From Sulfitobacter sp. DSM 110093 (GTDB taxonomy: Bacteria > Pseudomonadota > Alphaproteobacteria > Rhodobacterales > Rhodobacteraceae), in the NCBI RefSeq assembly GCF_022788715.1, contig NZ_CP085167.1, positions 2,741,001-2,805,000 on the forward strand: a stretch of DNA of 64,000 nucleotides, given 5' to 3'. Below are positions 52,029-60,817 of the stretch, in pieces; positions within the stretch are counted from its first letter, which is position 1; each line of letters starts with the position of its first letter. The position numbers and the translations under genes are program-made. The notes below the pieces were generated by a model, which was not told the DNA's origin, ran no database searches, and saw nothing but the letters and a program-made list of their open reading frames with translations.

Positions 52029-52251
52029 CTCTCTTAAGCCCCGCATGACAGGCGTCTGCCAGTTCCCGGCTTGCAGCTTCAATGTCCGGCACCGTGGCAA
52101 GTGTCACTCGTTCTTCCACAGGGCTGTCAGCGATCTCCTGTGTGCCGCTGGAAATGGTCAACCCGTCACAGGCGAGGTTAAGGCTCGAGACAGCACCAGC
52201 GCCAACTACAGCGCCGTAAATGTTGGGTTTTGTCCGTTCGGGAAATGTCAT
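52018..52251 (-). CDS. Small hypothetical protein overlapping the repeat-protein gene
   Basis: 77 residues (PNIYGAVVGAGAVSSLNLAC, then EERVTLATVPDIEAASRELA). AGAGGATCGAAC precedes ATG. Its end overlaps the start of the repeat-protein gene by 11 bases, which suggests coupling. No family recognised. Confidence 0.5.
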   Translation of the reverse strand: MTFPERTKPNIYGAVVGAGAVSSLNLACDGLTISSGTQEIADSPVEERVTLATVPDIEAASRELADACHAGLKRDGS

Positions 52252-52998
52252 GTTCGATCCTCTGACGGCGAAAGTCCCGCCTCACTGTTTTGATTGGGTT
52301 CATGATTGTATTTGCTTGGTCCTGCGCTAAAGCCAGCTCCCGGCTTCAATGAACTGCGGCGCAATGTCCTGCCTTTCCAATGCGCAGATAAACCAAACAG
52401 AGTATCGTTCTTCGTCGGTGTAGCCGCAGAGCTTGAGCCTTCAGCGGCTGCGCCGTCTAACAATCTTCATATTTGCTATTGGGTCGCTCCTCCCCGTTTG
52501 CAGCGACCATGGGCAGGTGGAGTGTGTCACAATCGACCTGACCCCACCCGATGCCAACGGCAACGGTTCCAAACAACAAATCCCTGCTAAAGAACCTGAC
52601 AGCTGAATTTTAATGATGAAGGGTTATGGTCGGCTCTGTCGGGCTAATGCGCCTATTCGGGAGAGAACCACAACTTCGTAACTCATACATAGTATCATAG
52701 CCACACGAATACAACGTTGGTGAACCACGCTTCACCTTGCAGTGGTCCATAACGTCAAGAGGTCACACTCTAAAGGCTTCGCCCCTGCGCACCGGAAGAA
52801 TTTTGCGCAACTATTTAAGTGTATGTTTGGCTGGTCAGGAAGCTCCCTTTCGCTGCAGCATTGATAAATAGTGGCAGTGGGGCCTTTTTTCGCTGCCATT
52901 CGCTGCGGTCAAAAGTGCTACGTACTGCCGAATGTCCGCTTTCTCGTACCGTTTAGCTAACTGCGCACCCGCAGCGAACGACCGCTCTCCGCCGATTC
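52252..52998. other. Region without recognised gene before IS1182
   Basis: 747 bp. A weak frame at 52248-52463 (minus) overlaps the next start by four bases but has no ribosome site, and I do not accept it. No clear repeats apart from a degenerate stretch near 52890-52985 with TGCCATTCGCTGCGGTC, a piece of the 38117-type repeat. Confidence 0.4.
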
Positions 52999-54528
52999 TG
53001 TGGAAAAACTAACGTTTGCAAACGCAGAAATAGCTATTCCAAATCTGGCGCGTGCGCCTTTCCTATCAGGCTTTGCGCGTTTGCTGCGGCGCAGGAAAGA
53101 TCTTAGCCAATTTCCGGAGGTTTTGGGCGGTTGCGGCGAGCAGGAATTCATCATTTGCGCCGCATGGACCACGTAATCGGAGCCGTCCCAAGCCAAGGAT
53201 GCGTTTGAGGTGCGCGAAGAGCATCTCGACTTTCTTTCGCAACCGCATCGAGATCGCATACTGCTTGGTCGTGGCAATATCACGGGCGACCTGCCGGGCA
53301 TCTTCGTGTTCTTCGCGGGTGATCTTGCGTGCATCGGCTTTCGGACAGCACTTTATCTTCGATGGGCAGGCCTGACAGGTGTGTTTCAAAGCCTGATACT
53401 TGGCGACGCCTTTGCCGGTGGGACCACGGTTTGGATCTGAGTAGTTGCGGCGGAATTGCTTGAGCGGCTGGCCTTCCGGGCAGATGTATTGGTTGTTCTC
53501 AGGGTCCCATTCAAAGTCGGCGCGAGACCAGGTGCCGTCAGTCCGTCCAGCTTTATCCAGCACCGGAATGTGGGGGTTGATGTTACGATCAACCAGCCAT
53601 CCCAACATCGGCCCTGATCCATAAGCAGTGTCTGCGATCAGTCTTTCTGGATCAATGTCGTGCCGGTCTTTGATGCGATCCAACATGGTGCGCACTGACC
53701 CGACCTCTGCCTGCCGGATCGACCGCGTTCCCTCAACGTCCACGATGACGCTGTGGTCCGTATCAATCAGATAATTGGTAGAATAGCTGAAGAACGCGGG
53801 GCCTTTCCGGGCTGCGGTCCATTGGCTGGCGGGATCAGAATGGGACGTAAACTTGGGTTCAACCTCAGATGCTGCACCAAAAGCCGCGTCATCCAAGACG
53901 TTGAGATATTCCTTCACCGCACGCGGCGCATCTTTTGGATCGATGGCACTGCGGTCCCAATCTTCCTTCGGTGTAGAGTTCTGTTTGTTCGCATCAGCCT
54001 CAATCAGGCTGGCATCTGCCGCAAGGCGTTGCCCGCTCACCAAGCCATCAGCGATACACCGTGCAACGGTCTTCTCGAACAGGTGGCGCAGAAGTTTGCT
54101 TTCCCGAAAGCGCCCGTGCCGGTTCTTGGAGAACGTCGAATGGTTTGGGATAGGATCAGACAGATCGAGGCGGCAGAACCAGCGATACGCCAAGTTCAAA
54201 TGGACCTCTTCGCACAATCGGCGCTCTGACCTGATGCCAAAGCAATAGCCTACCAAAAGCATCCGGATCAGCAACTCAGGATCAATCGAAGGGCGGCCCG
54301 TGTGGCTGTAGAACTCGGCCAGATACTGTCTAATGTCGCTCAGATCAACGAACCGATCAATCGACCGCAACAGGTGATCTTGCGGGACATGGTCTTCCAG
54401 AGAGAATTCGTAAAACAATGCAGCCTGAGCTTCTTGCTTCGGTCCCATCATCGCTCGATCCCCCAATCAATAAAGTAATTGAATCAGCGAAGGAGCATCC
54501 GATCAAGCAAGAGTTTTTCAACAAAATT
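52999..54528 (-). mobile_element. IS1182-family insertion sequence
   Basis: Ends are TGTGGAAAAACT at left and AGTTTTTCAACA at right (one mismatch), so about 1.53 kb. The 9-bp string CGCCGATTC lies on both sides (52990-52998 and 54529-54537). I record it as a direct repeat; the true duplication may be shorter because the terminal repeat can extend outward. A 158-bp MITE follows directly. It carries one intact transposase gene. Confidence 0.85.
53066..54451 (-). CDS. IS1182-family transposase
   Basis: 461 residues. N-terminal DUF772-like region (YEFSLEDHVPQDHLLRSIDR, GRPSIDPELLIRMLLVGYCF, LAYRWFCRLDLSD), DDE core with LAADASLIEADAN and LIADTAYGSGPM, a zinc-like Cys cluster (CQACPSKIKCC) and, near the end, a family-typical LRKKVEMLFAHLKRILGLGR. 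ATG 54451 follows GGGGGATCGAGCG. The frame is intact, so the element and related MITEs may still move. Confidence 0.93.
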   Translation of the reverse strand: MMGPKQEAQAALFYEFSLEDHVPQDHLLRSIDRFVDLSDIRQYLAEFYSHTGRPSIDPELLIRMLLVGYCFGIRSERRLCEEVHLNLAYRWFCRLDLSDPIPNHSTFSKNRHGRFRESKLLRHLFEKTVARCIADGLVSGQRLAADASLIEADANKQNSTPKEDWDRSAIDPKDAPRAVKEYLNVLDDAAFGAASEVEPKFTSHSDPASQWTAARKGPAFFSYSTNYLIDTDHSVIVDVEGTRSIRQAEVGSVRTMLDRIKDRHDIDPERLIADTAYGSGPMLGWLVDRNINPHIPVLDKAGRTDGTWSRADFEWDPENNQYICPEGQPLKQFRRNYSDPNRGPTGKGVAKYQALKHTCQACPSKIKCCPKADARKITREEHEDARQVARDIATTKQYAISMRLRKKVEMLFAHLKRILGLGRLRLRGPCGANDEFLLAATAQNLRKLAKIFPAPQQTRKA

Positions 54529-54537
54529 CGCCGATTC

Positions 54538-54695
54538 TGTTGAAAAACTCTTTGCTGCAACTGAAAATTTCTGGAATGTGGGAAACCGTTCACCGACGGA
54601 CTGATTGCGCCTCGTGACGCCGTCGAAATCTGAGTAGTTCGGAATTTTGTTCTCCCAAATTTGGCCCCAACGCGCTGTATAAGAGTTTTTCAACA
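54538..54695. mobile_element. 158-bp MITE, copy C
   Basis: TGTTGAAAAACTC at left and GAGTTTTTCAACA at right; very like copy A across its length (for example GGGAAACCGTT, CGACGGACTGATTGCGCC). It begins nine bases after the right end of IS1182, in tandem with it. Confidence 0.85.
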
Positions 54696-54930
54696 CATTC
54701 CGCCCTTCGTGTTGGCCACTACTTTGAGCTCCGATCGGGACGGGTGCGCGCCTTTCTGGGAGTACTTCCCTGCGTTATTTGCCGCATTTCTATTGGAAGT
54801 TGGTCGATCCGTCACTCGGTCGAAATGCGAGATATCAAATCGAAAGCACAGTTACGCACGGAGCCGTTGAACACTATCTGGTTGTGAAAGAGCGAAAGAG
54901 CTGTCAGCCGATTGGCAAAGGGAGCCACAT

Positions 54931-55362
54931 ATGACTGGAAAACTCACGCGCACAACCGACGGCAATCGGGTTTCAGAACTTCTGGGGCTACCTGAGGAAG
55001 TCGACAATCAGGATACGCTAAGAGCCCGGGTCCAAGAGGGCCTTCCCGCCGCCTCGGTAGAGAACATCTGGGAAGTCATGCACTCGCAACCGGCCCATAA
55101 GATCGTATCAGAACGAGCCTACCGCAGGGCGAAAGCCGAAAAGCTACCTTTGAGTCCTGTCAAAAGCCAAGTCCTTTATAATTTTGCGCGAGCCTATGTG
55201 GTCGCTGACAGAATTTACCAAGGCAATGGTGCTCTAATTATGCGCTTTCTGGAAAAGCCCAACTCAGAGCTTGGTGGCGCCGCTCCGATGGCATTGGCAA
55301 CCTCAAGCCCTGCAGGCGCGGATGCGGTAATAGAACTTCTGGACGGACCAATGATAAGCTAA
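54931..55362 (+). CDS. MbcA/ParS/Xre-type antitoxin, apparently orphan
   Basis: 143 residues. The C-terminus carries the DUF2384 pattern: FARAYVVADRIYQGN, MRFLEKPNSELGGAAPMALA and AGADAVIELL. Such proteins neutralise RES-domain NAD+-degrading toxins. AAGGGAGCCACAT precedes ATG. The stop overlaps a possible downstream ATG, as in res-xre operons, but that frame ends after eight codons, so the toxin seems lost. Confidence 0.82.
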   Translation: MTGKLTRTTDGNRVSELLGLPEEVDNQDTLRARVQEGLPAASVENIWEVMHSQPAHKIVSERAYRRAKAEKLPLSPVKSQVLYNFARAYVVADRIYQGNGALIMRFLEKPNSELGGAAPMALATSSPAGADAVIELLDGPMIS

Positions 55363-55549
55363 TGGCAGAGGCAACCGGCTCATTCTGAGGACGCGCAGTA
55401 GCACCGACCCCCCCTTACTCACCTCTGTGTTGAGGCTGCGAGCCTGAGCCCAATAGCGCCAAATTATCACATAGGTCCTGGTGTCAATATTATTGGTCAT
55501 GCGGGCACAGGCATTGGCCGGCTGAAGCCTCGTACGGACATCTACAGCT

Positions 55550-55771
55550 TCAGGACTTTGGTTGTTTTTTGGACGTCTTTTGTTGGCGCGGAGACTTCGT
55601 GATGTCTGCGCCTTCTGCTTGATCACGCTTGAGACGGGCGGCACGCAGAAGCTCGGTTTTCTTTGTGCGGTCACTGTTCACTTTGTCTACGATTTCAGTC
55701 GCCGCCGCAGTTGTCTGGTCGGCACGCGTCTCCCATTTGGAACGGTCAAGAGAAGTCTTTGTGGTTTTCAT
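55550..55771 (-). CDS. Small basic protein, paralogue of 48507-48737
   Basis: 73 residues (TTAAATEIVDKVNSDRTKKT, then ELLRAARLKRDQAEG and a Lys-rich tail). AGGTGACATCAA precedes ATG. The core resembles the protein at 48507. Function unknown; perhaps a nucleic-acid-binding or stress protein, but there is no direct evidence. Confidence 0.5.
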   Translation of the reverse strand: MKTTKTSLDRSKWETRADQTTAAATEIVDKVNSDRTKKTELLRAARLKRDQAEGADITKSPRQQKTSKKQPKS

Positions 55772-56230
55772 TTGATGTCACCTATTGGGAAGAAGTGTAA
55801 CCGCATCTGTTCGGGCTGACTAACCCATAGAGAGCCATTTGGTGCTTGAGTGCCAAAAGGAAATAGATGTACCGCCGCGTCTGTCGCAAATGGTCGTTAA
55901 ATATCCAAACACCCGGGCTCGCAGCAAGCCGGTAGCCCGTCGCTTCACCCACTGTTTTACGCAGGAAGGATGGGTAGGAGGGGGTGGGATGCAAATTTCG
56001 CGTAGGTAAAAAATTATTCCTCGGTTGAAGCTTTGTGCCCGGCGACGCCCCCGGAACGCAAGTAGCTCGAAATTTAAATCCGCGCAAATTGGCCTCAACA
56101 GTCGATATATTCAATAGTCACAGGGGAACCACAGTTCCTCCCCGACCACGGCTGGGCTCGCCGATGCCGCGTCTCTACAGGTGAAATACCAATCTGCGCC
56201 GCAACGGATCGAGGCAATTCATCTGGCGAC
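55772..56230. other. Intergenic region without recognised gene
   Basis: 459 bp. Open frames look random and I see no repeat that recurs elsewhere. It holds the end of the cyanophycin operon. Confidence 0.4.
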
Positions 56231-57994
56231 CTACTGCTCTCGCAGCAAGTCGAAGATCGCCCCGCGGTCCGACAACACCAACAGCAGTGCCAGATCTCCG
56301 GGTTGCAGTTCGTCGAGGATCTGCTTGGCACCCTCCGGCGGAGAACCGGCGCTAAGGATCTGCACAAGCGGAAATTTGGCCGCGCTAAAAAAGGCTTTTA
56401 GGACCGCAGAGGTATCGCCAAGACGACGACCGCGCAAATAATCTTCGATCTCAGCGGTAACGATCACGTCGGGCCCGAACTGAAGAGCCGCCTGGGCCAC
56501 TTCAGCGAAATCCTGATCGCTGTGGTCTCCGGGCTGGCTCAGCATGATGAAACGGCGCTCAGAGGGGACCGCTGATAGTGCATCGCAGACGGCTGAGATT
56601 GAATGAGCGTTATGCGCAAAATCGACGAAGACCCGCGCCCCGTTGTGATGGAATTCATTGAACCGGCCCGGGTTGTCCGTGTGATTGGAAGCAAACCCTG
56701 TAAGCCCGGATCGGATCGCGGCTTGCGAGAGGCCAAGCGCGGTGCAGACGCAAACCGCCGCCAGAACATTGCGCACGTTATGCGTTGCGGCCCCTTGAAG
56801 CGTGATGGGCATCTCTGAGAGGGGGATCGAGAATGTCCCATTGCGCCCGCCAAAAAAGACCAGATTACCATCTTCGACAGAGCAGCAGGGCATGCCGCGG
56901 TCTCGCGCCTGGACGATTTGCGGCGTCGTCGCATCAATCGAGAACCACCAGATCGGCTGCGTTGTTTCCGCTGCGGCCGCGACGACCTGTGAGTCATCGG
57001 CGTTCAGCACCACGACGCCATCTGCCGATAAAGCGCGGGTGACGGCAAATTTGGCTGCAGCTAAATCCGCCAATGTCATGACACCATATTCGCCCAGATG
57101 ATCCCTGGCGACGTTTGTCACCAAGGCCACACGGGCACGACGGGTCGGCAAGCCGCGCCGCAGGATGCCGCCGCGCGCAACCTCAAGGCAGGCGATTTCA
57201 AGCCGCGGATCGCGCAGGGCCATCCGTCCACCCCCCGGCCCCGAATAATCCCCGTGGTCGAGGATGTCGTCCCCAACCTGCACCAAATCCGTGGATGTCA
57301 GCCCGACAACCTTGCCAGCCGCCGTGGCAATTGCGGCGCAAAGGCGGGTCGTCGTGGTTTTGCCGTTGGTGCCCGTGATCAAGGCTATGGGTACATCGTG
57401 GATAGCCGACCAGTTTACTTGCTCTGGGACTGGCAGGCCGTCCACGGGCCAGACTTGCGCGCCCACGCCATGCCCGATTGACACCTCTTCATCGTCACAG
57501 AGAAAATCGACATCATGAGCCGCGGCTGCCGACATCAAGGCGATCAGCGGCGGATTTGTTTCCTGCTCCATCACCCGCAGCAGATCTCTGATCATATCCT
57601 GAAATGGCTGGCTTGCGGTATGAGACAGATCCGCCGCGCAGTAGTGCCATGCCGTCTTGGCCAAAAAGGTGGCTGAGTGCAGTTGATCCATCGGTGCTGA
57701 AACTGCGAGGCTGACACCCCCCTGAAAAACGCGGCAGATCAGCTCTTGATCGGCCCAGCCGACCGCATCAAGCACCGGTCGCGCGTGGTGTGCCCACAGT
57801 CTGCTAATAGCGTTAGGATCACTATCTTCGACAGAGACATCCATCACCGCCCCGGGGGCCTGCCACAGCAGGCCCGGCCCGGTCAAACGGCGCGGCGGCG
57901 CGACATGAATCCCGTCGACGGTGGCCCAGCGGATATCAAGGGCAGCCTCCAGTTGCTCGATGCGGTTGGTATGGCGGTCTGGATCAATCCCCAT
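56231..57994 (-). CDS. Second Mur-ligase-type cyanophycin-synthetase-like protein (no ATP-grasp domain)
   Basis: 587 residues from ATG 57994. Residues ~215 onward form a Mur-ligase module: ATP loop ALITGTNGKTTTTRLC, then LEVARGGILRRGL, TNVARDHLGEYGV and VLNADDSQVV, and a C-terminal domain with RVFVDFAHNAHSI. The same module is in CphA next door. The first ~200 residues do not show an ATP-grasp domain. Its start overlaps the cphA stop by 11 bases. It resembles the smaller second cphA-like gene seen beside cphA in other proteobacteria. Its exact reaction is unknown. Confidence 0.85.
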   Translation of the reverse strand: MGIDPDRHTNRIEQLEAALDIRWATVDGIHVAPPRRLTGPGLLWQAPGAVMDVSVEDSDPNAISRLWAHHARPVLDAVGWADQELICRVFQGGVSLAVSAPMDQLHSATFLAKTAWHYCAADLSHTASQPFQDMIRDLLRVMEQETNPPLIALMSAAAAHDVDFLCDDEEVSIGHGVGAQVWPVDGLPVPEQVNWSAIHDVPIALITGTNGKTTTTRLCAAIATAAGKVVGLTSTDLVQVGDDILDHGDYSGPGGGRMALRDPRLEIACLEVARGGILRRGLPTRRARVALVTNVARDHLGEYGVMTLADLAAAKFAVTRALSADGVVVLNADDSQVVAAAAETTQPIWWFSIDATTPQIVQARDRGMPCCSVEDGNLVFFGGRNGTFSIPLSEMPITLQGAATHNVRNVLAAVCVCTALGLSQAAIRSGLTGFASNHTDNPGRFNEFHHNGARVFVDFAHNAHSISAVCDALSAVPSERRFIMLSQPGDHSDQDFAEVAQAALQFGPDVIVTAEIEDYLRGRRLGDTSAVLKAFFSAAKFPLVQILSAGSPPEGAKQILDELQPGDLALLLVLSDRGAIFDLLREQ

Positions 57995-60785
57995 CTTCAA
58001 TGCGTTCCCGGGCCAATCGGACGCCACGCCCATCGCGCACAATGGGTAGATCGTGGTCCATAAATTCTTCGAACACGGCGCCACTTGGCGCGCCTTCTGC
58101 ATGCGCTGTGCCATTCTCTTGGTCTTCATCGGCATTGAAATAGATGATCTGTTTCCAGCACCGCGCGCTGTTGTCACCAAAGATCACCAGAAGATCCTCG
58201 GGCTGTGCCATCTCGAGGCTGGCAGCCACGGCCTCTTCCTCATTCGGGATCACCGAGATCTGATGTTCCGCAATGCCGAGCTTCAAAAACTCTGCCTTGA
58301 ACATCTGCGGAATCTCATCCTCGCCGCGGTGGCGGCGATCATCATCGGCCTTGCAGATATAGTGGTCGAATTTCCCGGCCAGAACCTGCGCGGCTTCGAC
58401 CACATCCAAATTGCGGCGGTCGCCCGGCACCGAGAGCACGACAATCCGCCGCCCCTTAACGTCCAGCCGCTCGGCAAGTCCCGCCATCGCGCCCAAGGCA
58501 GCGGGGTTATGACCATAGTCCAAGATCACCTTGAACGGGTGTTCATCAAAGACGTTCATCCGCCCCGGAGCCTGGAAATAGCTGGTGTCGAAGGTCCGCA
58601 ACCCGTGTCGGATATTATCCAGATCGACACCGAAACTATAAGCCATCGCAGCTGCAAACATGGCGTTCTGCACATTATGAACGGCTTTGCCTTCAAGCGT
58701 GGCCGGGATCACATGGGACCACAGAACCGGCATGTGCAAACCATTGTCGTAGATCGTCAGCATGTCGCCACTCATGCCTTTTTCAAGAACTATCGCCTGA
58801 CCACCAGCCTTGATATGCGCCTTTACTAGACTGTGGCCGGGGTTGATGGTCACATAGAAGATCGAACGGACATCTGCATAGTCAGCCATCTTCAGGCAGT
58901 TGATGTCGTCAGCGTTCAGCACAGCTGTTTGTGTCGCACTTTCGATGACAACACGTTTGACGGCTGCCAGTTGCTCGACCGTTTCGATACCGCCCAGCCC
59001 CAGATGGTCGCCGGTCACGTTCAAACAGGCCGCAACATCGGAGCGCTGAAACCCGAGGCCACTGCGAACCAGCCCGCCGCGGGCCGTTTCCATCACCGCA
59101 AAATCGACATTGGGATCGCGCAGGACCATTTGGGCAGATTTCGGCCCGGTCATGTCGCCTTTGACGCTGAGCTTGCCATCCACATAGACGCCGTCGGTCG
59201 AAGTCATGCCCACGATCTTGCCGCTGGCCTTCATAATATGGCCCAACATACGCGAGGTGGTTGTCTTGCCGTTGGTGCCGGTGATGGCCGCTATTGGAAT
59301 GCGGCATTCCTGTCCGAGCGGGAACAGCATGTCGATGACCGCGCCGGCCACATCGCGCGGCTTTCCTTCGGACGGGGCAACGTGCATGCGAAAACCCGGG
59401 GCCGCGTTCACTTCGACAATCGCGCCGCCGATCTCCTTGTAGGACCGGGTAATGTCCTCAATGAGGAAATCGACACCCCCGACGTCTAACCCGACAGCCT
59501 TGATCGCCCGTTCGGCCATGTCGCGGTTGTCTGGATGGACGACATCGGTCAGATCAATTGCCGTCCCGCCGGTAGAAAGGTTTGCGGTGGCGCGCAGATA
59601 GAACAGCTCGCCTGCAGGCAGCACCGTCTCAATGCTATGTCCGGCATCGGCAATCAGACGTTTGGCCTGAGGGTCGATCTCAAGCATTGTCAGCACCTTC
59701 TGGTGGCCGATGCCGCGGCGCGGGTCTTGATTGACCGTTTCGACCAGTTCGCTGATTGTATGGATCCCGTCGCCCACCACATGGCCGGGCACCCGTTTGG
59801 CCACCGCCACCAGTTTGTCGTTTACAACCAGCATCCGGTGATCGAAACCCGTCACAAAACTCTCGACCAGAATGGCAGCGCTTTTCGACTGTTGCTCCGC
59901 CTCGGCGAATGCTGCGGTGACTTCAGCTTCTTTTGTCAGATTGATCGACACGCCGCGCCCATGATTGGCATCAAGCGGTTTGACCACAACGGGAAAGCCG
60001 ATCTTGTGGGCGGCGCGAACGGCCTCTTCGGCACTGTAGACGATGCTCTGCACCGGCACCGGTAGCCCCAGATCGCTGAGCAGGTTGTGGGTGTCTTCCT
60101 TGTCGCAGGAAATTTCGACAGCGATGTGGCGGGTCTCGGAGGTGATGGTTGCTTGAATCCGTTGCTGGTATTTGCCATGACCAAATTGCACCAAGGACCC
60201 TTCGTTCAACCTGATCCATGGAATGTCGCGGTCTTGTGCCGCACGCACCAGCGACTCGGTCGATGGCCCAAGCTCCTTTCGTTGGGCGTGCAGCACGAAG
60301 CTACGCAATTCCATCGACCAGTCAAAATCAGGATCGAATGGGAAATCTACCTGAGCGCGAAGTGATGGCGGCAAAAGATGCATCAACAGCGTCAGCGCCA
60401 ACTCTCCCGCGGCCAATCCGACGTCGCGTTGGCGGTAGGCATAGACCATGTTGTATTGTCCCGGCACGCCGGTGCCCCGGGTGCGGCCGAAGGTGACATC
60501 GGTCCCGGCGACATTCTGCACCTCGATGGCGCAATGCTCCAGAATATGGCCCATCCATGTGCCGCCGTCTTCCCGTAGACGGCGCAGAAAGCCGCCGGCC
60601 ACGCCGTAAGAGCAGCCGTGGTCGGCCAATCCGGGCAAGGCCTCGACCAGTCCTTCGACAAAGTCGGTCCCAATCTTTCCGGAAGGCCAGTCTTCCAACA
60701 CCCCCAGATCAACGATGTGCCGGATGACAGGGAACCCCGCCCAGACATTGGGGCCGACAAACACATTGGTAGAGAGTATCTTCAC
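57984..60785 (-). CDS. cphA: Cyanophycin synthetase
   Basis: 933 residues, close to the usual ~870-900. N-terminal domain with GHILEHCAIEVQNVAG, ATP-grasp domain (VQSIVYSAEEAVRAAHKIGF, FPVVVKPLDANHGRGVS, then EVNAAPGFRMHV) that adds aspartate, and a Mur-ligase domain (AAITGTNGKTTTSRMLGHIM, LNVTGDHLGLGGI) that adds arginine. GTG start with GAGGTGAACCT upstream. It makes multi-L-arginyl-poly-L-aspartate, a nitrogen store in the cytoplasm. It lies 32 bp after cphB and overlaps the second Mur-ligase-like gene. Confidence 0.95.
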   Translation of the reverse strand: MKILSTNVFVGPNVWAGFPVIRHIVDLGVLEDWPSGKIGTDFVEGLVEALPGLADHGCSYGVAGGFLRRLREDGGTWMGHILEHCAIEVQNVAGTDVTFGRTRGTGVPGQYNMVYAYRQRDVGLAAGELALTLLMHLLPPSLRAQVDFPFDPDFDWSMELRSFVLHAQRKELGPSTESLVRAAQDRDIPWIRLNEGSLVQFGHGKYQQRIQATITSETRHIAVEISCDKEDTHNLLSDLGLPVPVQSIVYSAEEAVRAAHKIGFPVVVKPLDANHGRGVSINLTKEAEVTAAFAEAEQQSKSAAILVESFVTGFDHRMLVVNDKLVAVAKRVPGHVVGDGIHTISELVETVNQDPRRGIGHQKVLTMLEIDPQAKRLIADAGHSIETVLPAGELFYLRATANLSTGGTAIDLTDVVHPDNRDMAERAIKAVGLDVGGVDFLIEDITRSYKEIGGAIVEVNAAPGFRMHVAPSEGKPRDVAGAVIDMLFPLGQECRIPIAAITGTNGKTTTSRMLGHIMKASGKIVGMTSTDGVYVDGKLSVKGDMTGPKSAQMVLRDPNVDFAVMETARGGLVRSGLGFQRSDVAACLNVTGDHLGLGGIETVEQLAAVKRVVIESATQTAVLNADDINCLKMADYADVRSIFYVTINPGHSLVKAHIKAGGQAIVLEKGMSGDMLTIYDNGLHMPVLWSHVIPATLEGKAVHNVQNAMFAAAMAYSFGVDLDNIRHGLRTFDTSYFQAPGRMNVFDEHPFKVILDYGHNPAALGAMAGLAERLDVKGRRIVVLSVPGDRRNLDVVEAAQVLAGKFDHYICKADDDRRHRGEDEIPQMFKAEFLKLGIAEHQISVIPNEEEAVAASLEMAQPEDLLVIFGDNSARCWKQIIYFNADEDQENGTAHAEGAPSGAVFEEFMDHDLPIVRDGRGVRLARERIEDGD

Positions 60786-60817
60786 AGGTTCACCTCATTG
60801 ATTGTTGATGCTCCGCG

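Noticed and set aside
52248..52463. 71-codon minus-strand frame whose stop overlaps the next ATG by four bases
   Set aside because: The overlap hints at coupling, but there is no ribosome site and composition is low-complexity. I could not support it as a gene.
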